From Channallabes apus (taxonomy: Eukaryota > Chordata > Actinopteri > Siluriformes > Clariidae): a stretch of 64,000 bases of DNA. The notes below the pieces were generated by a model, which saw only the letters and a program-made list of their open reading frames with translations, was not told the DNA's origin and searched no databases. Numbering within the stretch: the first letter of the stretch is position 1; each line of letters opens with the position of its first letter. The translations under genes were made by a program, and so were the position numbers. The stretch lies in the NCBI GenBank assembly GCA_030522415.1, contig CM060109.1, forward strand, positions 1,991,641-2,055,640. The letters run 5' to 3'. Positions 54,971-64,000 of this stretch are shown here, one piece after another.

Positions 54971-56104
54971 CAGGAAGGATGATGTCCCAAGAGAGAGATA
55001 GCTTTTGAAGCATCTCTTCTATCTGGGCTACATCATATAACTCTGCGATTCCACATTAACTATATTTAAACAACTAAATAAGTCAATGGCAGGAAAACAC
55101 AGGATTAATACAGCTTACTCCATGAAAGGGTTAACTCATATGGAGAAAGCTAAGGGTCGTTGAGTCTCCGCCCCCCTGGCCACCCGACAGAAACTGCCAT
55201 TTTTCTTTTTTTGTTGTTGTTGTTGTTTTCCTAGTGCTCAGAGATTATTCCATCTCCGCGGTTTAAGCAAGATAGGATGTTTATCCTTACCCATTCACAG
55301 GAAGCCCATGGCGCGCTTGAGAGCGGACAGAGGGATTTCCCGATCCAAGGAGGAAGTGAGTTTTAAGCACCAAAATGCGCCGCGGCTCGGAGCTTCTCAA
55401 GGAATGCGTTGGAACACTGTAACTCATTATTCATACTGTAGATTTAAGAAAGACGTTTTAGAATGGCTTGCAAATGTCTGCACCTGTGATGAGTATGCGC
55501 CTAAATCTTTTATCGCTCCTCGTTCACTCTGTAGGCTTCCTATGCGGCCCAGCCTCCATTTGCTCCAGTCTGCCACTCTGCTGCTTTCCTACAGCTGTGT
55601 GCCCGCATGTCAGCTGGGCACTGCCTCATGCACACGGACCTGCATGTGCACACCTTCACTTCCTTGCTTACCCTTTTCCCTTCCTCCCTACTTTTAACCC
55701 TTTCTTTCCCTTTTTACCTTAACTAAAATAACCCTTATTACCATAAAATCTCAGCTCCATGTATCCGTGGTGCCACCCGGGTCATATACAGTATATACAA
55801 GGTATATACAGTATATCTGTTTATATACAGTGGTTACTCAATCGGAATAGCCATCCTGCCGCGCATACCACCGTTTAAAGGCAACAGCAGCCAAAATAAA
55901 TCAGTTGCATTTCAAAGTCATTCGTAAAATGGCCGCCAGGTGGCGCATAGTGACATTTTCATTCATCACAGTAAATACAACAATGATGGTAATTTCCACA
56001 ACAAACATGAAAAATCTGAACCAGAGCTATTGATGTGTACTGTACAATAATGAGTAAAAAAAAAATGTATAGTAGATTTATTAACTGAAATAAATGACCA
56101 TATT
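54971..56104. other. No gene seen; CTCF-like motif at 55933
   Basis: A 129-codon frame at 55308-55697 shows no known motif. CCGCCAGGTGGCGC (55933-55946) resembles a CTCF core. Short repeats of GTATATACAGTATAT type lie at 55785-55830. Confidence 0.4.
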
Positions 56105-56313
56105 TTTCAAGAGAATTTTCAAGCCCCACTCATCAAACAAAATTATAACGAAATCGGCCAAGTTTATTATTTATTTAAATATAAATTTCTAAACCTATAA
56201 GATCAAATAACACCAAGTTATTATTATAACAGGCTTACTTTGTCACTTATCTAGAGCTTGCTTTCAAAGAAGTCGAGTGGCTTATTAACGTCTCTGGGGT
56301 GCATTGTCTCTAA
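56105..56313 (-). mobile_element. Second copy of the ZBED5-like hAT element, internally deleted
   Basis: The reverse complement matches the element at 42271-43692 in two separate segments: AAGTCGAGTGGCTTATTAAC with TTGTCTCTAAGTG (43258-43325 there), and AAATCGGCCAAGTTTA with AAATATAAATTTCTAAACC (43545-43620 there). The 200-odd bases between them in the other copy are missing. Confidence 0.75.
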
Positions 56314-56315
56314 GT

Positions 56316-56385
56316 GCCCGCTTGGTGTAGTGGTTAGAGCGCTCGGCCAGAGATCTACAAAGTGCCGGTTCGAATCCTGAGTGAT
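56316..56385 (+). mobile_element. tRNA-like SINE head, copy 1
   Basis: Has GGTGTAGTGGTTAGAGCGCT (A box) and CCGGTTCGAATCCTGAGTGA (B box), followed by a T/A-rich tail. The T-stem pairs poorly, so it is not a functional tRNA gene. A related 3' half follows at 56600. Confidence 0.6.
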
Positions 56386-56599
56386 GATGTTTTGAAATTG
56401 TTTTATTTTAAAACTAAATAAAATGTTTTAAGTGCGCTTAAGGTAGAGTCTTATAAAGGCTATGTAGACTTATATAGTTTTATTATATATTTTTTGCACA
56501 TTAATCTGAGTCCTCATCTGTTAGATCTGTTTAGTTTTTTTTTTTTCCTGCCGGCACGAATACGTGGCTCCATCCCTTTCCTGCCTATTCAGGGAGCCT

Positions 56600-56700
56600 A
56601 CGGAGTGAGCGTAAGTCCGCGGCGTTTCACGCGGGCGACCCGGGTTCGATCCCTGCGTGATACTGTTTTAAATTTTTTTATTTTAATTATAGCAAAATAA
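56600..56700 (+). mobile_element. tRNA-like SINE head, copy 2 (partial)
   Basis: GACCCGGGTTCGATCCCTGC with GTGATACTGTTTTAAA downstream resembles the end of copy 1 (GTGATGATGTTTTGAAA) and the same AT-rich tail. The A-box half is not convincing. Confidence 0.45.
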
Positions 56701-56999
56701 AAATAAAACAAAATAAAATTTTTATTTTTGATTTTGCTTCAGCATACTATAGGAAAAACAACAAACTCGCACGCAACCAGTTTGTATTCTTTAAATTTAG
56801 GGTAGTGACGACTCTTTGTGTGATTGTGTGTGGTGGATTATTCAGTGAAATGAGGCTCAGCTGAAAGATGTTAGGCACATCAGTCACTTAACCCCAAATA
56901 AAAGGTATTTCTTTTCTATTATGAAACCATAATATTGCATCTCTTTCCTAATCATATGCAGGAGTGCGCGGGCGCCGCCGACAAAGAGCGTGTTGTTGC

Positions 57000-57128
57000 A
57001 GGAGAGAGAGATAGGTTGATTTTACGACAGCTGTTTACGGGAGTGTAGTCCAGTGCGGGAGATGCATTGTGGGTAATGTGGTCCGGTGTGTGTGAAGTTG
57101 GACGCGAGATGAGTATCTGGGATATAGA
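57000..57128 (+). promoter_or_regulatory. Candidate CpG promoter with short first exon
   Basis: GC-rich DNA with a ZNF143/THAP11-like site on the minus strand (plus GCATTGTGGGTAATGTGGT, 57064-57082). About 27 bases later comes ATGAGTATCTGGGATATAGA (57109-57128), which would code MSIWDI and runs into a consensus donor, GTGAGT. No downstream exon was recognised before the LINE at 57.8 kb. Could be a real promoter or a promoter carried by an unnamed repeat. Confidence 0.3.
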
Positions 57129-57334
57129 GTGAGTTTTGTATTCTTTTCACTCGTTTTTAGTTTGATTTAATAGCAGGATCTACCCGAAAGTTTGTACTAT
57201 AATCTGACAATATGCAGCAAAATAAAACGGACATCGACAAGATTGTCCATCTTATCATTAGATGAATTAACGGGCTGTTACACTGCCGCGAGCAACATCA
57301 AAAACAAAGCGGCGAAGCTAACTGTGTTTGTTAC

Positions 57335-57346
57335 TGCGCATGCGCA
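57335..57346. promoter_or_regulatory. NRF1 palindromic motif
   Basis: TGCGCATGCGCA is a perfect match to the NRF1 consensus (YGCGCAYGCGCR), about 210 bases downstream of the candidate first exon. Confidence 0.4.
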
Positions 57347-57779
57347 TGTTTCGCTCCCTCTATATATCCCTCCATGCAGCGAAGTTGTTTGAGCAAATTA
57401 ATAATTTCAATGAATGAAATGGAGGAAGAAGAAAAGGTGGAGCTGAAAAGTACATGAAAATAAGAAAAAGCTTTAGAGGTAAATGCAGTGAAATGCTTCA
57501 AATGAACAGATTCTGCCTTTTAAAAAGAGGAAGAAGAATACACTGGCTCATTAAAGTGGAGATTATTTTTTTTAAACCACATACTAGTATAGAAGTATAA
57601 CAAACAAAAATTTTAATAAAAAGTATCACTGAACATATATTGGGTCATATTTGTAAAAAAAAGAAAGAAAAAAAAGTTATTCAGATCAGTGTAAAGTTAG
57701 TGTGATTTTAAAAGTGCTTTAACACCTGGCACAGTTTCATCCTAGTGCTTTACAATGCCAGACAACATTCAAATGCAAA

Positions 57780-58718
57780 TTTTTCACCCTCCCCCTATAC
57801 ATTCAGGACCTCTCACCACTTCCCCAATCTGAGGCTCTTATGCCTCAGACTTTCAGTCTTTCGCTAAATTTTGTGGACTTTGTCAAGGCCTTTGACTCGA
57901 TCCACCGCGATACCTTGTGGAAGATTGTCCGAACATACGGAATACCGGCCTGTTACATCAATCTTTTTCGCAACCTCTACCACGGCTTCCAGTGCTGCGT
58001 GCGGACAGAAGAGGGGACGACCCAAAACCTCACCGGAAATAAGTGACCAGAAGACCAAGGTTATGCAAGTTGGCTACGCACACACGCGGGTCCCAGTCGT
58101 CAATGGCCATCGCTTGGAAGAAGTGATGGAATTCACATACCTCGGTAGTGTAATCAGCTTGGACAGGGACACGGCCGCGACGTCACACATCGGCAAAGCG
58201 TCTGCCGCGTTTCAGCGTCTCCGCCCCATCTGGAACTCCCCATCGCTTTCTATGCAAGTCAAACTCCGTCTCCTTGACTCCATCGTAATGCCTACGGCAA
58301 CGTACACGAGTGAGACGTGGAAGATGATGGCGGCTGTTGCCCGGAAACTAGACGTTTTCCAACAGCGGTGCCTGCGATGCATACTGAAGATCAGTTATCT
58401 GGACTGATATTACGAATGAAGAGGTCTATCGTCGAGTTAACACTCGACCCCTCTCAGCAACTGTCAATGAACGCAGATTTCGCTTCGCCGGCCATGTCCT
58501 ACGTCTATCTAACCACCGGCTACCCAAAATGGCGATGCACTGGCGGCCAACCCGGGGTAAACGCAAACAAGGGTGGCCAAGGACTAACTGGCGGCGACCC
58601 TTTGCGAACGACCTGATAGTTGTCGACCTCACATGGGACGAAGCTGCGCCTGCCGATTGAACACAATGGAGAACACTCGTTGCCCTATGCACCGATCGGT
58701 GCGGAAGGCCTTAAGGTT

Positions 58719-58722
<4 letters not shown>
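57780..58722 (+). mobile_element. Non-LTR retrotransposon relic with deleted RT core
   Basis: FVDFVKAFDSIHRDTLWKI (motif A, about 57870) and LYHGFQCCVRTEEG, then a jump to KTKVMQVGYAHTRVPVVNG, FTYLGSVISLDRD and LDVFQQRCLRCILKISYLD (to 58407). The C-terminal part continues with shifts to about 58720. The GVRQGC and YADD motifs are missing, so about 400-500 bp were deleted near 58035. It ends in a TA microsatellite (58721-58757). Clade uncertain, perhaps RTE-like. Confidence 0.8.
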
Positions 58723-58761
<39 letters not shown>

Positions 58762-58805
58762 AAAACCAAATCAAACTACTCAACCTGCTTTTGGTTTATT
58801 GGTTT

Positions 58806-59123
58806 ACAGGGATCAAATCCTATCTGTTATCCAGATGAGGATGGGTTCCCTGAGTCTTGTTCCTCTCAAGGTTTCTTCCTATTGCCATCTCAAGGAGTTT
58901 TTTCTTGCCACTGTCACTGTCACCCGTGGCTTGCTCATCAGAGACATTTCATTCATCATTCATTCATTCAGCTCATTATTATCTAGACACATTTTTCTCA
59001 CACATAGTGTACACACTTCCATACATTTTCTTTTTTTAAATTTCTTTCATTTTTGTGAAGCTGCTTTGAGACAATGTCCATTGTTAAAAGCGCTATATAA
59101 ATAAAATTGAATTGAATTGAATT
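58806..59123 (+). mobile_element. L2 3' UTR and tail
   Basis: CAGATGAGGATGGGTTCCCT, TTGTTCCTCTCAAGGTTTCT, GAAGCTGCTTTGAGACAATG, AAAAGCGCTATATAAATAAA and a TTGAA-repeat end, as at 17144-17704. Confidence 0.9.
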
Positions 59124-60748
59124 ACTCCACAACAACAGGTTCCTGTTCTTTAAGAGGTTTTTATTATCAGCACACTGTGGTGGCAGTTTCTGCCCAAGTT
59201 TGGAAAAAGTTAAAAGGACCGACTGAGTGTGAAGATGCAGACCATGAGGATTGTTTGTTCTGCAAAGACAAATGGATGTATAATGATAAGAGAGATAGCT
59301 ACTGTATTCTCATTAGAAGGTGTTTCTTATAGAAGTTATATTTTTGTGTTTGTTTTGCCTCTCCTACACAAACAGATTGATGATCAAAGGGATTTAGGGG
59401 TTTGCTGTACATTACAGAAAATTAATCACATTTATTCTCATTATTCATTACTGTGCTTTGTTTTTGCTGTTCATGACTCATCAGTGAGGATGTTAGATAG
59501 ATATCAGAGAATCTTTACTCGCGCTACACACAAACAATAGGATTGATTTTTTTTCTCCCTTTTCCTCCTCTCTAAGCTAGTGTAGTGACCTAATCTGACT
59601 CAGCTTGATGTTTTTGGTACTACTTATTACTTGCTGTAAGCACAGTCCCTTTCTGCAGATGTACCCTCTCAAGCAGTTCAGCGTGCATCCTATCTGTCTA
59701 TCAGCATCCTTCCTGCTTTCTTACAGAAGGCTAAAAATGACCACATAAATGTCTTCATAGTTCTGATCACTTCTCTGCAGGAAATTTTCCCGCCAACTGA
59801 GCCAATAAAACAAAGTCAATACAAACCGCACTGCTTCATGGCTGTGTGTATATTTCCATAATTATTTCATGTCCTCAGTTACACACACTTACCAACACTT
59901 ACAACTCATTCAGAGACTGATTTGATACAAGTTGATATTTAATTCCATTCTTTACTTCACCTTGCTAATGCTTGTATTCTAAGCAGCATAAAACAGTCCC
60001 CGGTATATTTGTTCTTCTCCAACCTGAGCCATTCATCTTTGATTTATTTTTACGTTTTTATCTTACACAGTTGACATTTCCTTTTACTCTTTTCTTCTTT
60101 GCTTCTCCAGTCTCACATGCTTCCTTCACCAACAGATTACTTAATTTGAGATTTTTTTGTGTTAGGCCTCCAGTCAGCCATTTTCAGCTAATTTTGTAAT
60201 TTTTTTGTAATTAATAATAACATATGAATTCTACATAGGTTTATCTACAGTCAGGTCCTAAAAATAACCAATAAGTCTAAAAGCTGCCTGTACATGTACA
60301 TGCTAAATCTGATTACATTTTTGAGCTATCTATATATTTCATTATTTAATATAATAAGACTTGCATTTATTTTACATTTATATCAATACAAATCGATACA
60401 TTTAATGTAATGTCTTATGAAATGTTATGAAAAAATGTGCAGTGTTATAAATGTCATCGCACTTTAATGTGTCTATTACTGTATGCTGTCACTAATTTCC
60501 TATCACACAAAACACCTGCAGACTCCTAAGGGTTAAGTATTTCCTGCTTCGATCACATACAGTACTCACCTGGTGGTTTCCAAAAACAGCTGCAGTTCCA
60601 GGTCAAGGGAAACAATACTGTCCTGAGCTGCTTAATGTCCTTACTGGTTCCTACGCTTTATTTCATTAAGAAGTATGAGGTGAAGCAGTGACATTATTTC
60701 TACTAGGAAGCAAAAGTGGAAGTGTATGAATAAATGGTTGTATGTTTT
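59124..60748. other. No gene seen
   Basis: AT-rich unique DNA. Open frames of up to 103 codons (59229-59540) show no recognisable motif. No repeats stand out before the LTR at 60749. Confidence 0.5.
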
Positions 60749-61448
60749 TGTCACGCTCTCAGTGCCTTCTCGCTGATCAAAGACATTTTGATATTTCCTT
60801 TCCCACGCTGTCAGACCCTCATCACGTGGTCATGCTTTCCCACGCTGTCATCGCTCCCCCCGGACCGCCCCGCCGGCACACTGGTTTCTCATCTGGCGCT
60901 GATTTCATCCAGTTTATAAGGAAGCGCAGCGCGCTGCCTCGCGCTGGATTATTGTGTGTTGTTTCGCCATAGTTTTCTCGCGTTTCTGTTCATGACTTTT
61001 CACGTTGCCGATTTTGCTTGTCTCTCGTTTTTTCCCCCTCGTCTCACGATTTGGATTATCGCCACGCTTGGATTTAACGGCTTTGAACTTTCGCTTTCGT
61101 TTCTTGACCACCGGCTTGCTTCGCGTCTGTTTTGGCTCGACGCCCTCGCTGACTGATCACACGGCTTTGATCTCTCGCTCTTCCCTCCTCGACCATGGCT
61201 CAGCTTCACGTTTTGGCGCGACGACATCGCGGACGGACTTCACGGCCCCGACCTAACACTTCCGCCTTCACGACCTCGGCTCTGTCTCTCGCCCCAGCGG
61301 CAATGCGACGCTACGGATCCCGCATACCGGCCCCAGCGCCTCCGCTCTCACTACAGCGACACCACAGAAGAGCTAGAGGGCTCATGACTCACACCTCCAC
61401 CTGCAACTGGGTCCATTTTCACAGCCCACGTTCCGCAACCTCGCGACA
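60749..61448 (+). mobile_element. 5' LTR of a Ty3/Gypsy retrotransposon
   Basis: Begins TGTCACGCTCTCAGTGCC and ends CCTCGCGACA, giving short inverted ends TGTC...GACA. A TATA-like TTTATAAG at 60913 lies in a GC-rich setting suitable for promoter activity. The gag ATG follows 20 bases after the LTR. The 3' LTR lies outside the window, so the left border rests on the TGTC/GACA symmetry. No clear primer-binding site was identified. Confidence 0.7.
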
Positions 61449-61467
61449 GAATAATGCAGCCAGCACT

Positions 61468-62934
61468 ATGGACCCAGCAGGGTTAGACTGGATGAGACGG
61501 GCACTGGAGACCCAAGGTGTGCTCCTCGGGAAGAACCAGGAGGAACTCATTGCCACAAGACGAACTCTAGCTGACGTCATCTCCCAAGTACAGCTTCTCC
61601 ATGTGCCTACAGCTCAGACCTCAGACTCCAGAACCCCACGAGAGCCACGCCTACCAGCCCCCCCCCAACTATGGGGAGAACCAGGAACTTGTAGGTCCTT
61701 CCTCTCACAATGCTCACTGATTTTTGAGCTACAAACCTCCTCCTTCTCATCAGAACGTTCTCGGGTGGCCTACATAATCACGCTACTAACCGATAGAGCC
61801 AGGGAGTGGAGCACAGCCCTCTGGGAGGATCGTGACCCATGCTGCGAGAACTTCGAGGACTTGTCCAAGGAGATGAAGAGGGTCTTTGATCGCTCGTTCG
61901 CCGGCAGGGAGGTTGGGACTAGGTTATTAAGACTTCGTCAGGGATCCCGCTCTGCTTACGACTATGCCATCGAGTACGGCACCCTAGCCGCTTCTAGTGG
62001 ATGGAATGACAGAGCCCTAGCGGATGTTTTTCTGGAAGGGCTATCAGAAGCTCTTAAGGATGAGCTCATCTCCCGTGAACCTCCCACGGACCTCCACGAG
62101 CTCATGGATCTCGCCGGGCGGGTCGACTCACGTCTCCAGTTAAGACGGCCACCCAGAAGGGTACCCCCCGCCAGGAAGTCGCCCCCACCCAGAATAGGGC
62201 ACGCGCCTCCTGCCCTGCAGCAAACCGATCCAGAGGAGCCCATGCAGCTAGGCAGGACCCGCATCTCTGACGAGGAGAGACGCCGACGCCATCTACAAGG
62301 CGCTTGTTTTTACTGTGGAGCTTCAGGACACAGGCTTAAAGACTGCCCATTAAAAGGGAGGCGCCCCCTAGTCAGACTGGGAGCACTAGAGGGCTCTCCT
62401 CCTGATAGATTCCCACAACCACGTCCCCTACTTCCCGTAAACCTAATCATCGGTGGTCAGGCTCACCCAATTCAGGCACTCATTGACTCCGGCTCTGATC
62501 GGAATTTGATCAGCGCGACTACGGTGAGGGCATTAAAAATCCCTTGTGTACCACTAGACACTCCGCTCACCGTTCAGGCCTTGGATGGGAGCCGGCTTCC
62601 ACCCATCATATGTAGAACCCCACCATTAACTTTAAGAACGTCAGGGAACCACTCTGAGGAGATCTTCTTCTTCATCATGGATAAATCACACGCTGCTTTG
62701 GTCCTCGGACTTCCCTGGCTAGCCCTCCATGGACCCCAGATCGACTGGAACAAGCACGTCATCACGGGTTGGAGCCCCTCATGCTCCACGACATGCCTGC
62801 ACTCAGCACTCCCTCCAGCTCCTAGCCTGGTCACACCCCATGAAACCCCGGACATCTCCAGCGTACCCACCGAATACCATGATCTCGGGCAGGTCTTCAA
62901 TAAGACCCGAGCCATGTCACTTCCGCCGCATTGA
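61468..62934 (+). pseudogene. Ty3/Gypsy gag and protease
   Basis: The start ATG at 61468 (MDPAGLDWMRRALETQG) was chosen because it lies just after the LTR; the frame is also open upstream in the LTR. Capsid segment (RAREWSTALW, FAGREVGTRLLRLRQGSRSA, DVFLEGLSEALKDEL, about residues 110-210), zinc knuckle CFYCGASGHRLKDC (C-x2-C-x4-H-x4-C, 62305-62346), and aspartic protease with LIDSGSDRNLIS (62485-62496 for DSGS) and LGLPWLALHGPQIDW. A TGA at 62932-62934 interrupts the frame; the next codons continue in the same frame into pol, so gag and pol form one frame. Confidence 0.9.
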
Positions 62935-64000
62935 CCATATGACTGTCCCATTGATCTTCTCCCGCGCACCTCTCCTCCGAAAGGCAGACTTTACTCTCTG
63001 GCACACCAAGAAAGAGAGGCCATGAATAAGTATATCACAGATTCCCTCGCCGCCGGAATTATTCGTCCATCCTCCTCGACCGCTGGGGCAGGATTTTTCT
63101 TCGTCAAGAAAAAAGACAAGTCCCTTCGTCCATGCATTGATTACAGAGGGCTTAACGAGATAACCGTCAGGAACCGCTACCCGTTACCTCTCATGGCCAC
63201 CGCCTTTGAACTTCTCCAAGGAGCGGACATCTTCACCAAGCTCGACCTACGAAATGCTTATCACCTCGTCCGCATCCGGGAGGGCGACGAATGGAAAACT
63301 GTCTTCAACACACCCGCTGGGCACTACGAGTATTTGGTGGTTCCGTTCGGACTGACCAACGTCCCTGCCGTATTCCAGGCCCTCATTAATGACGTTCTCC
63401 GTGACTTCTTGAACTCTTTCGTGTTCGTGTACTTGGACGATATTTTGATTTTCTCTCGAGTTCTGGAGGAGCACCGGCACCACATTCGCCAAGTTCTGCA
63501 GAGGCTCCTAGAGAACAATCTCTTTGTTAAAGCCGAAAAATGTGAGTTCCATACAACTTCCACAACGTTCCTAGGATTTGTCATCTCTCCCTCCAGACTG
63601 GAAATGGAGCCCGCCAAGGTCCAGGCCGTCTCCAACTGGCCCACGCCAGCCTCTTGATGTGACCTCCAACGGTTCCTGGGGTTCGCGAACTTCTATCGCC
63701 GTTTCATCCGGGGTTACAGTTCCGTCGGCGCCCCCCTCACCTCTCTGACTTCCTCCAAGACACAGTTCTACTGGAACAACGAGGCAGACAAGGCCTTCGC
63801 GGACCTCAAGAAGCGGTTCACCTCAGCCCCCATACTCACCATACCCGACCGATCTCGCCAGTTTGTGGTAGAAGTGGACGCCTCCAACACTGGCGTTGGG
63901 GGAATTCTCTCCCAAAAATCCCCGCGAGACAACAAGCTGCACCCCTGCTCATTCTACTCCTGCCGTCTATCTCCAGCTGAGAGAAATTACGATGTAGGCG
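62935..64000 (+). pseudogene. Ty3/Gypsy reverse transcriptase and start of RNase H (runs off the window)
   Basis: Same frame as gag. [57 protein letters not shown] (motif A), [22 protein letters not shown] (YLDD 63430-63441) and [14 protein letters not shown] second TGA stands at 63655-63657; beyond it [20 protein letters not shown] and an RNase H start ([17 protein letters not shown]) continue in frame to the window end. Catalytic residues are intact. Integrase is expected downstream but not visible. Confidence 0.92.

Noticed and set aside
55308..55697. 129-codon plus frame after the DIRS relic
   Set aside because: Low-complexity Leu/Ser/Pro-rich C-terminus from CT-rich DNA, no motif and no supporting context.
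61195..61467. Gypsy gag starting at the upstream ATG (61195)
   Set aside because: This ATG lies inside the LTR; the ATG at 61468, just after the LTR, fits the usual layout.

Overview
The window is vertebrate nuclear DNA, most likely from a ray-finned fish. The evidence is the repeat content: L2-clade LINEs with a 3' tail ending in repeated TTGAA, Rex1/Babar-type LINEs, teleost tRNA-derived SINEs, Tol2-like and ZBED-like hAT elements, a Harbinger-type MITE, a DIRS-type tyrosine-recombinase retrotransposon, a Ty3/Gypsy element, and very long TG/CA microsatellites. An otophysan such as a catfish is my guess from the L2 tail and Rex1 families, with low confidence. No complete host gene could be recognised. 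Almost every long reading frame belongs to a retrotransposon, and nearly all are truncated or broken.

Layout. 1-6.5 kb: an L2 fragment, a decayed Rex1-like relic, a small mariner-type transposase remnant, and a 5'-truncated Rex1 (minus) sitting inside an older repeat. 6.6-10.8 kb: microsatellites, two possible small host exons, a 51-bp minisatellite split by an L2 insertion, and a MITE with long inverted ends. 10.9-13.3 kb: a Rex1-like LINE that has lost its RT catalytic core. 14.4-16.7 kb: a solo-LTR-like sequence containing a hAT element with a perfect 8-bp duplication, which itself contains another solo LTR. 17-24 kb: L2 tails, SINEs, and the best preserved L2 RT (minus, 564 codons). 24-28 kb: a Harbinger-type MITE inside another mobile sequence, a decayed CR1-type LINE, and a second copy of the inner solo LTR. 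28-37 kb: L2 and Rex1-like copies in both orientations, including an L2 whose ORF1 keeps the motifs of an SGNH esterase. 37-39 kb: RTE-like relics, one holding a SINE with a perfect 15-bp target duplication. 39.7-46.2 kb: a CR1-type LINE cut in two by a 3.4-kb insertion that itself carries two different hAT relics and a SINE. 46.2-51 kb: mostly unique AT-rich DNA with a possible conserved noncoding block. 51-55 kb: a minus-strand DIRS-like relic whose recombinase end is tandemly multiplied. 55-60.7 kb: hAT and tRNA-like fragments, a candidate CpG promoter, a LINE relic and an L2 tail. 60.7-64 kb: the 5' LTR, gag, protease, RT and start of RNase H of a Ty3/Gypsy element that runs off the window.

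These sequences do not work together as a system; the window is a layered record of insertions. Its main value is stratigraphic: at least six nestings can be read from target duplications or rejoining flanks. The few host-function candidates are two short exon-like segments (6.96 and 8.2 kb), a CpG-type promoter with ZNF143-like and NRF1 motifs (about 57.1-57.3 kb), an RFX X-box at 19.9 kb, and a homeodomain-rich block at 50.2-50.6 kb. All assignments come from reading motifs by eye; no database search was run.
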